Below are positions 58,112 through 64,000 of a stretch of 64,000 bases of DNA, piece by piece; the first letter of the stretch is position 1, and each line of letters opens with the position of its first letter. Under the pieces are notes generated by a model. That model did no database searches. It was not told the origin of the DNA and saw only the letters and a list, made by a program, of their open reading frames with translations. The stretch spans positions 62,001-126,000 of the forward strand of contig JAJPHT010000039.1 in the NCBI GenBank assembly GCA_021325135.1. Direction: 5' to 3'. A program made the position numbers and the translations under genes. Origin of the DNA: Pseudomonadota bacterium. Lineage in GTDB: Archaea; Thermoplasmatota; SW-10-69-26; JACQPN01; JAJPHT01.

Positions 58112-59176
58112 ATGAGCGGGCTGAAGGCCCTCGTGATGTGCGAAGGCCACTTCGGGGATCCCACCGGAAAGACCGCGCACGGGCTCGTGCGCTACAGCGA
58201 TCTCTACGAGATCGTGGGCGTGCTCGACAGCGGCCTCGCGGGGCGCGACGCGGGCCAGGTCCTCGACGGCAAGCCCAACGGCATCCCCATCTTCGCGAGC
58301 CTCGACGCCGCGCTGGCCGCCACCCGGCCCACGCACTTCGTCATGGGCGTCGCCACCGACGGCGGGCGCCTCCCGGAAAGCTATCGCCCCGTCGTGCGAG
58401 CCGCGCTGCGCAAGGGCCTGCACGTCGTGAGCGGCCTCCACGAGAAGCTGGAGCAGGACGCGGAGCTGGCCGCCCTCGCGAAGGAGCACGGCGCCACCAT
58501 CAAGGACGTCCGCGTCGTGCCGCCCAGGGAGGAGCAGCACTTCTTCTCGGGGAAGATCGACGAGGTGACCTGCCCCGTCGTCGCGGTCCTCGGCACGGAC
58601 AGCGCCATCGGCAAGCGCACCACGGCGCGCGTGCTCGTGAAGGCCCTCAACGCGCAGGGCGTCAAGGCCGTCTTCGTCGGCACGGGCCAGACGGGCCGCC
58701 TCCAGGGCGCCCGGTACAGCATCATCCTCGACTCGCTGGTCAACGACTTCCTCACGGGCGAGATCGAGCACGTCGTGTGGTCCGCCTGGAAGAACGAGAG
58801 CCCTGACATCATCGTCGTGGAGGGGCAGGGCGGCCTCACGCACCCGGGCTACCCGGGCGGCTACGAGATCATCTGCGGCGCCCGCGTCAAGGGCGTCATC
58901 CTCCAGCACGCCCCCGGCCGCAAGACGCTGGACGGCTTCCCGCAGTACCCCATGGGCGACCCGGCGCGCGACGTCGCCATCGCGGAGACCCTCAGCGGCC
59001 ACCCCCTCGTCGCCATCACGCTCAACCACGAGGCCCTCGACAAGGCCGGCGTCGAGGAGTGGAAGAAGCGCCTGGCCGACCGCTTCGGCAAGCCCGTGAC
59101 CGACGTGCTCCTCGACGGCCCCCAGCCCCTGGTGGACGCCGTGGTGGCGCGCTTCTCCCTGGCGAAGCGCGCGTGA
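58112..59176 (+). CDS. DUF1611 family protein (DgcN-like)
   Basis: 354 residues. An N-terminal Rossmann-like part (KALVMCEGHFGDPTGKTAHG, YEIVGVLDSGLAGRDAGQVL) precedes a P-loop NTPase-like part with VAVLGTDSAIGKRTTARVLV (G-x-x-x-x-G-K-R/K-T), VFVGTGQTGRLQGARYSIIL and IVVEGQGGLTHPGYPGGYEI. This is the DUF1611 family; bacterial DgcN is reported to N-acetylate D-glutamate. ATG 58112 is about 27 nt from CTTCTTGA (58081-58088). Followed after 11 bases by the MurL-like gene. Confidence 0.85.
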   Translation: MSGLKALVMCEGHFGDPTGKTAHGLVRYSDLYEIVGVLDSGLAGRDAGQVLDGKPNGIPIFASLDAALAATRPTHFVMGVATDGGRLPESYRPVVRAALRKGLHVVSGLHEKLEQDAELAALAKEHGATIKDVRVVPPREEQHFFSGKIDEVTCPVVAVLGTDSAIGKRTTARVLVKALNAQGVKAVFVGTGQTGRLQGARYSIILDSLVNDFLTGEIEHVVWSAWKNESPDIIVVEGQGGLTHPGYPGGYEIICGARVKGVILQHAPGRKTLDGFPQYPMGDPARDVAIAETLSGHPLVAITLNHEALDKAGVEEWKKRLADRFGKPVTDVLLDGPQPLVDAVVARFSLAKRA

Positions 59177-59187
59177 GGGGGCGCTCC

Positions 59188-60654
59188 ATGAGCCGTCCGG
59201 ACCTCAAGTTCTTCCGCGAGCTTCGGGTCAGCGATCCCGCCCTGAAGGCGGACGCCAGCACGAGCGCGTACACCTTCGTCGACCGCAAGGGGAAGCGCAG
59301 CGAGATCGCCCTGCACTGGAAGTTCCCCGTCCCGCTCTACGCGGAGGCGGACCCCGTGATGCGCAACCACGCGCGCCTGCACCACGCGATCCCCTCGCTC
59401 AACTACGGCCTCTTCTGCGACCGCGTCGTGCTGGAGGGCCCGCTCGCGCGCGAGGACGCCGAGTACCTGCGCGCGATGCAGCGCGTGACGGCGCGCGAGC
59501 AGTACCTCACGCGCTTCGTGCGCGACGAGCCGCACCTCCTCATCAAGCCCGAGTACCACGTGAGCCCCGAGGACTTCGAGACCGAGGCCGTGGACGACCT
59601 GGCGGAGATCGTCGTGGAGGAGGAGCGCGTCGAGGGCCCGCCGCGCAAGGTGGACCCTCGGCGCTACGCCGTCCTCTCCAGCGGCGGGAAGGAGAGCCTG
59701 CTCACCTACGGCCTGCTGCGCGAGCTGAAGCGCGACGTGAGCCCGGTGTACGTCAACGAGAGCGGCCGCCACTGGTACACCGCGCTCCTCGCGCACCGCC
59801 TCCACGAGCGGACCGACCCGCGTACGCGCCGCGTCTGGAGCAGCGTGGACCGCCTCTACGTCGCCGCGAACCGGCTGCTCCCCTGCGTGAGGCCCGACTT
59901 CCAGCGCGTCGCTGCGGACGTGTACCCCATCCAGCTCTTCACGTTCAACAGCTATCAATTGGCCGTCGCCGGCCTCTGCCTCCACGAGGGGATGGGCACG
60001 ATGCTCATGGGCAACGAGTTCGACGAGGGGCCCTGGCCCGAGGTCAAGGGCGTGCGCCACTGGCACGCCATCTACGACCAGTCCCAGGAGTTCGACCTCG
60101 TCCTCAACGCCTTCTTCGCGCGCAAGCCCTGGGGCGGCCTGCGGCAGACCTCCCTCCTGCGGACCATGAGCAGCCTCCTCATCGAGGACCTCCTCGCGAC
60201 GCGCTACCCCGATCTGCTGGCCGCGCAGACCTCGTGCCACGCGACGCACATGGAGGAGGGCCAGCCCGTCCCGTGCGGCCGGTGCAGCAAGTGCCTGGGC
60301 GTCCTGCTCTTCCTCCTGGCCGGCGGCCACGACCCCGCGCGGCTGCGCTACAAGAAGGGGGACGTGGAGAAGCTCGGCGCGCGCGTCGCGACGACGCACG
60401 TCAAGGTCGACCAGGCCGAGGCCGAGCACGCCATGTGGCTCGCGCAAGGGAAGGGCTGGCGCTTCGAGGGCTCGCTCAACGGCTTCGCGCCCCGCGAGCA
60501 CGCCGAGGTGCAGAAGGTCCGCTTCCACCCCGAGATGAGCCGCCGCGACGCGATGCCCGCCGAGCTTGCCGGCTCGCTCTACCCGATCTTCCTGACGCGC
60601 GCCAAGGGCGTCATGGAGAAGCGCGGCGAGGCGTGGGTCCCTGCGGAGCCGTGA
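59188..60654 (+). CDS. PP-loop enzyme resembling MurL (glutamate epimerase family)
   Basis: 488 residues. The centre has AVLSSGGKESLLTYGLLREL, a PP-loop ATP pyrophosphatase signature (S-G-G-K-E/D-S), then VYVNESGRHWYTALLAHRLH, IQLFTFNSYQLAVAGLCLHE, GTMLMGNEFDEGPWPE and CHATHMEEGQPVPCGRCSKC, a Cys cluster. This set resembles MurL, which epimerises L-Glu in a UDP-muramoyl dipeptide; archaea have no murein, so the substrate must differ. Adjacent to DUF1611, whose bacterial member handles D-glutamate. GTG 59173, overlapping the previous stop, is an in-frame alternative start. Confidence 0.7.
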   Translation: MSRPDLKFFRELRVSDPALKADASTSAYTFVDRKGKRSEIALHWKFPVPLYAEADPVMRNHARLHHAIPSLNYGLFCDRVVLEGPLAREDAEYLRAMQRVTAREQYLTRFVRDEPHLLIKPEYHVSPEDFETEAVDDLAEIVVEEERVEGPPRKVDPRRYAVLSSGGKESLLTYGLLRELKRDVSPVYVNESGRHWYTALLAHRLHERTDPRTRRVWSSVDRLYVAANRLLPCVRPDFQRVAADVYPIQLFTFNSYQLAVAGLCLHEGMGTMLMGNEFDEGPWPEVKGVRHWHAIYDQSQEFDLVLNAFFARKPWGGLRQTSLLRTMSSLLIEDLLATRYPDLLAAQTSCHATHMEEGQPVPCGRCSKCLGVLLFLLAGGHDPARLRYKKGDVEKLGARVATTHVKVDQAEAEHAMWLAQGKGWRFEGSLNGFAPREHAEVQKVRFHPEMSRRDAMPAELAGSLYPIFLTRAKGVMEKRGEAWVPAEP

Positions 60655-61102
60655 GGATTTTCTCGTACAGGAACGCGTCGTTGTTCGCGTACTGCGTGTA
60701 ATAGTTGGGAAGCCGCCGCAGCAGCTTGTAGCCGCCGCGCTCGTAGAGGCGGATCGCGTCGGCGTTCTCCACGTTGACCTCCAGCACGACGCGCTCCATG
60801 CCCAGGCGCGCAAGCTCGGCCTCGCACGCGTCCATGAGCTGGCGCCCCAGGCCGAGGCCGCGGCGCGAGGGGTGGACATTCACGGTGTAGACGTGCCCGA
60901 CGCGCCACGCGCGGTGGTGGAACGCGCCCACGAAGCCGGCGACGCCCGCCTCGTCCTCCATGAGGAGGTTCACCGCCTTGGCGCGGCCCAGCGAGTAGCG
61001 GTACTCCTCCGCGCCATACGCCTGGTTGGGCGGGTAGCAGGCGCGCTCCAGCGCCAAGGCCGCGTCGAGGTCCGCCAGCGTCGCGGGGCGGATCGCGATC
61101 AC
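60611..61102 (-). CDS. GNAT N-acetyltransferase (RimI-like)
   Basis: 163 residues. IRPATLADLDAALALERACY opens the fold; VYTVNVHPSRRGLGLGRQLM is the acetyl-CoA pyrophosphate loop (R-R/G-x-G-x-G/A); VVLEVNVENADAIRLYERGG with YKLLRRLPNYY is the classical RimI/Ard1 ending. Archaeal relatives acetylate protein N-termini. GTG 61102 overlaps the stop of the upstream YkgJ gene by 4 bases; its own end overlaps the convergent PP-loop gene by 44 bases. Confidence 0.85.
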   Translation of the reverse strand: MIAIRPATLADLDAALALERACYPPNQAYGAEEYRYSLGRAKAVNLLMEDEAGVAGFVGAFHHRAWRVGHVYTVNVHPSRRGLGLGRQLMDACEAELARLGMERVVLEVNVENADAIRLYERGGYKLLRRLPNYYTQYANNDAFLYEKILTAPQGPTPRRASP

Positions 61103-62127
61103 AGGAACCCCCCGATGGTGGGCGAGTCCAGGAAGGCGCTGTCATAGAAGCGCGCCGTCTCGTCCGCGAGCCGATCCGCGGGCGTGCCCAGGGCGGCGAG
61201 GACGCGCGCTCGCACGGCCACGTCCGCCGTCACCTCCGCGAGCCGCAGCCACGTCGCCGGCTCCACGCCGATGGCGTACTCCTCCTCATCCACCAGTGCG
61301 TAGACGCTGCCCACGAAGAGGCGGCGCGCCGCGAGGGAGCGGAAGTAGGGCGCGAGGTCCGCGGGCGCGTCGCGCCAGCCGGCGATCCCCTCGACGCGGC
61401 CGCGCGGGTGCAGGTCGCCGCGCTCGTCCATCTCCAGCACGTCCAGCGCGGAGCCGTCGCGGGCGAAGGTGAGCCAGCGCAGGTCGGGCGCCAGGTAGAA
61501 GGGCCTCCGCGTGACGTCCTCCTCGGCGAAGGGCGCCAGCGCGTCCTCCCATGCCTCGTCCGCGTCCGACTCGTCCCCGCCCCGGCGCAGCGCGGCCTCC
61601 AGTCCGGAGCGCGTGAGGAGCGCGGCGAGGTCCGCCGAATCCACCACGGCGTCCGCGTCGCCCCACGCGCCGGCCCGCCGCGCCTTGCGCTGGAACGCGC
61701 CATACGTCTCGCGGGCCTGCCGCTCGTGCCGCTCGATCTCGCCCGCGGGCGCGTTCGCCAGCACGCCGGCCTGGAACGCGGGCGCGAGGTCGCCCCCCGG
61801 CGCGCGCTCCACGCCGCGGCAGGTGTAGTTCACGTAGACCTCGGGCTCCTCGGCGAAGTGCAGGTGGAAAGGGAAGTAGCGGCAGTGCGCGGGCCGCAGG
61901 TCGTACTGCGTGCACTGGCGGCGCTCCAGCAGCGTGCAGGCGCCGCACTTGTTCTGGAGCCCCAGGTACGTCCTGCCGTCGCCTACCGTCACGGGCAGGG
62001 CCCGCGGCTTGAGCCTCGCGCGCAGGAGGGCCAGCTCGCGCCCCGAGGCCTCGGGCTGGAACGTGCAGCAGAAGCCGCACCCCTCCAGGCACGCGAAGCG
62101 GCGGTCGGCAAGCTCGGCGGCGCGCAT
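61099..62127 (-). CDS. YkgJ-family cysteine-cluster protein
   Basis: 342 residues. The N-terminal 105 residues carry the metal-binding Cys set: FACLEGCGFCCTFQPEA, NKCGACTLLERRQCTQYDLR, PAHCRYFPF and YVNYTCRGVE, the zinc/iron-chelating YkgJ pattern. The remaining ~230 residues, helical and Ala/Arg/Asp-rich, have no recognised domain, so the protein is much longer than a plain YkgJ. Four-base overlap with the GNAT gene suggests a common operon. Metal and role unknown. Confidence 0.82.
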   Translation of the reverse strand: MRAAELADRRFACLEGCGFCCTFQPEASGRELALLRARLKPRALPVTVGDGRTYLGLQNKCGACTLLERRQCTQYDLRPAHCRYFPFHLHFAEEPEVYVNYTCRGVERAPGGDLAPAFQAGVLANAPAGEIERHERQARETYGAFQRKARRAGAWGDADAVVDSADLAALLTRSGLEAALRRGGDESDADEAWEDALAPFAEEDVTRRPFYLAPDLRWLTFARDGSALDVLEMDERGDLHPRGRVEGIAGWRDAPADLAPYFRSLAARRLFVGSVYALVDEEEYAIGVEPATWLRLAEVTADVAVRARVLAALGTPADRLADETARFYDSAFLDSPTIGGFL

Positions 62128-62246
62128 GTCCGTCGCCGCGCGATGCCGGCTCCTGGGCCTTCAAGCTTTGGAGCCTGCGGACGCAGAGCCGATCTCACGA
62201 GAACGGCCAAGACCGCGCCCTCGGCTGCGAGTCCGGAGGCATTCCC

Positions 62247-63725
62247 TTGCGAGCACTCTCCTTCCTGCTGGCCGCCGCGATCCTCGTGGCGTCCCTGGCC
62301 GTCGTCGCGAGCCCCGCGTCGTCGTCCCCCGACACCCCGGCGCCCTTCCTCGTGGGCTTCGGCATCCGCGACATCACGCCCTCCAACGACCTCTCGCAGG
62401 ACGGGCAAGGGCACGTCTACCTGGGCGGGTTCGGCTTCGGCTGCTGCCGCCTCTCGCAGGGCACGGAGTACCCGGTGCGCGTGCGCGCCATGGTGGTGGG
62501 CGACGGCGAGCGCAACGTCGCGCTGGCCAGCGTCGAGGTGCAGGGCTCCTTCGCCGCGTACCAGGACGGCGCCTTCGGGCAGTACGACGTCGCGAAGGCC
62601 GTGGAGGCCGCGACGGGCGGCGCGCTGCCGAGGAGCCACGTCATCGTGAGCAGCGACCACTCGCACCGCGGCGCGGACACGACGGGCGTCTGGGGCGGCG
62701 TGCCCGACGCGTACCTCGCCTTCATCGCGGCGCAGACCCGGGGCGCCATCCTCGACGCGTATGCCGCCGAGGCGCCCGCGCGCCTGCGCGTGGCGGAGAT
62801 CAACGAGAGCCAGTACGTCTCCAGCGACTTCAGCGCGGCCAACCAGGACACGCCCGACGGCATGTTCCGCCTCCTCTACGCCGAGACGCCCGAGGGCCGG
62901 CTCGCGGGCGTGTACGGCACCTTCGCGTCCCACGCGACGATCCACGGCTCCGCTCCCTTCCTCTCGCCCGACTGGCCCGGCATCGCCAGCGACAAGGTGA
63001 GCGCGCTGGCGGGCGGCGTCCCCGTCGTCCTGGGCGAGGGCGCGGTGGGCCGCACGCACGGCGCGGGCGACCGCAGCCACTACGAGGACCTCCTCGCCGC
63101 GGACGTTGTGGCGGCGTACCCCGCGTCGGAGTACGTCACGGTCCCGGGCGTGGACGGCGCCGAGAGCGCCATCGCGCTCAACGCCTACAACGGCATCCTC
63201 CTGGGCGGCATCACCGCGGGGCACCCGGGCTGCAACGCGCCCGCGAACCCCGTGAGCAGCGGCTTCCAGAGCGCGGGCGTCAACCCGACGTGCGTGCCCA
63301 TCGGCCGCGCGGACACGCCCCCGTGGATGGTGGGCAACCGCATCACGACGCTGGTCTCCGCGGTGCGCATCGGGGACGTGCTCCTCTGGGGCGCTCCGGG
63401 CGAGATCTACCCCAACGCGCAGTGGGCGATCCAGCAGCACGTCCAGACGCGCCACGTCATCGTCCTGGGTCTCGCCAACGACCAGCTGGGCTACCTCATC
63501 GCGCCCAGCGAGGACTGGTACAAGATCGCCAGCAACCCCACCAGCGACAACACGCTGTTCAACGTGGACGTCACGGGCGGCGACCACGTGGAGTGCGCGG
63601 TGCTCGACCTCGCGCGCCAGCTTGGGTTCAGCACGGGCCCCTCGGTGGCCTTGGGCGGCGTCAGCGCGGACGACCCGGCCATCTGCAACGCGTGGGCGTT
63701 CGAGCCGCGCGCGCTGCCCACGTGA
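62247..63725 (+). CDS. Secreted neutral/alkaline ceramidase-like protein
   Basis: 492 residues starting at TTG 62247 with a signal peptide (LSFLLAAAILVASLAVVASP). GFGIRDITPSNDLSQDGQGH matches the G-x-x-x-x-D-I-T-P opening of the neutral ceramidase N-terminal domain, with VIVSSDHSHRGADTTGVW (zinc His pair) and YGTFASHATIHG as further metal ligands. The C-terminal Ig-like domain of ceramidases is absent. Ceramide is not an archaeal lipid, so it either degrades environmental sphingolipids or has another amide substrate. Confidence 0.8.
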   Translation: MRALSFLLAAAILVASLAVVASPASSSPDTPAPFLVGFGIRDITPSNDLSQDGQGHVYLGGFGFGCCRLSQGTEYPVRVRAMVVGDGERNVALASVEVQGSFAAYQDGAFGQYDVAKAVEAATGGALPRSHVIVSSDHSHRGADTTGVWGGVPDAYLAFIAAQTRGAILDAYAAEAPARLRVAEINESQYVSSDFSAANQDTPDGMFRLLYAETPEGRLAGVYGTFASHATIHGSAPFLSPDWPGIASDKVSALAGGVPVVLGEGAVGRTHGAGDRSHYEDLLAADVVAAYPASEYVTVPGVDGAESAIALNAYNGILLGGITAGHPGCNAPANPVSSGFQSAGVNPTCVPIGRADTPPWMVGNRITTLVSAVRIGDVLLWGAPGEIYPNAQWAIQQHVQTRHVIVLGLANDQLGYLIAPSEDWYKIASNPTSDNTLFNVDVTGGDHVECAVLDLARQLGFSTGPSVALGGVSADDPAICNAWAFEPRALPT

Positions 63726-63728
63726 AGG

Positions 63729-64000
63729 TCAGCGGATGCCCGTGTGCGCGCAGGCGCGCAGGGGGGTGAGCGGCGTCACGACGGCGTTGGAGGCGAGCTT
63801 GCCGGCCGCGGCGAGCTTCTCCTTGGCGGCCTTGGCCCAGCGCTCGCCCTCCTGGCCGTTGAACCCCTCGACCTTCGAGACGAGCCCCGCGGCGTCCACG
63901 TGGACGTGGCCCAGGAGAAGGAACTCGCTGGGGGCGCCGCGGCCCGCGAAGGGGGTCAGGCCCGCGCTGGTGTACGCCCGGATGCGGCCCATGGGGCGCA
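63729..64000 (-). CDS. Partial gene at right edge, unidentified
   Basis: About 90 residues of a minus-strand frame that is open to the window edge; an ATG exists at 63992 but the frame continues beyond it. It reads GRIRAYTSAGLTPFAGRGAP, SEFLLLGHVHVDAAGLVSKV and ends ALRACAHTGIR. The stop is three bases from the ceramidase-like stop, the usual tight convergent spacing. No family recognised from this fragment. Confidence 0.55.
   Translation of the reverse strand, partial: RPMGRIRAYTSAGLTPFAGRGAPSEFLLLGHVHVDAAGLVSKVEGFNGQEGERWAKAAKEKLAAAGKLASNAVVTPLTPLRACAHTGIR

Overview
The window is a very GC-rich, gene-dense piece of an archaeal chromosome. Archaeal marks are a Cbf5/TruB-type pseudouridine synthase, a presenilin-like (A22) membrane protease, a fused-subunit 2-oxoacid:ferredoxin oxidoreductase, a PGF-CTERM-like C-terminus, many Cys-anchored or secreted proteins and membrane-anchored winged-helix regulators. 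Many genes also have a TATA-like box (CTTATG, TCAAATAG, CTTAAG and similar) centred about 25-30 nt before a start codon, with no ribosome binding site between, as expected for leaderless archaeal transcripts. The combination points to a high-GC member of the Thermoplasmatota/Euryarchaeota; that placement is inference. I see no rRNA, tRNA, CRISPR array, transposase or prophage.

Layout. 1-10 kb: a Cys-rich secreted protein, an MDR oxidoreductase, a BNR-repeat protein, the presenilin-like protease, a duplicated two-wHTH regulator, an acyl-CoA carboxylase carboxyltransferase, and a small SRPBCC/VOC/HxlR cluster. 10-21 kb: three secreted or surface proteins (one with a sorting-type C-terminus), enoyl-CoA hydratase, an FNR-type flavoprotein, a BNR lipoprotein, a ribbon-helix-helix protein, a Trm9-like methyltransferase, arginase and a CARDB surface protein. 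21-29 kb: a roadblock-like protein, SpoU methyltransferase, three small coiled-coil proteins interspersed with dCTP deaminase and ending at a GAF-PAS-V4R sensor, a zinc-ribbon membrane protein, an intergenic region with three strong hairpins, and exonuclease VII (xseAB). 29-38 kb: a membrane-anchored wHTH regulator interrupted by an in-frame TAG, a lipoprotein, a radical SAM protein, several small secreted Cys-containing proteins, the intact paralogue of the interrupted regulator, and TraB. 38-49 kb: VapBC, Cbf5, a DUF350/ATP-grasp/unknown three-gene operon, MsrB, ArgG, two paralogous lipoproteins. 48-64 kb: an ACT-like protein, NUDIX, an M28 peptidase, flavin reductase, KorAB, a threonine synthase-like enzyme, a hotdog thioesterase, a DUF1611 protein next to a PP-loop enzyme resembling MurL, GNAT, a YkgJ Cys-cluster protein, a ceramidase-like secreted enzyme and a partial gene.

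The metabolism visible is heterotrophic: ferredoxin-linked oxidation of 2-oxoacids, acyl-CoA turnover (carboxylase, enoyl-CoA hydratase, thioesterase), arginine synthesis and breakdown, and extracellular hydrolysis (M28 peptidase, ceramidase-like enzyme, BNR/sialidase-fold proteins).

The genome is strongly compacted at convergent gene ends: four pairs interlock on a single CTAG in which both genes read TAG. Several palindromic elements lie between genes, and one GC-rich palindromic segment sits in frame inside korA. The observations I would follow first are the amber-interrupted regulator, the three-hairpin intergenic region at 27.2-27.35 kb, the in-frame insertion in korA, the coiled-coil/GAF-PAS-V4R cluster, the DUF350/ATP-grasp operon and the DUF1611/MurL-like pair.
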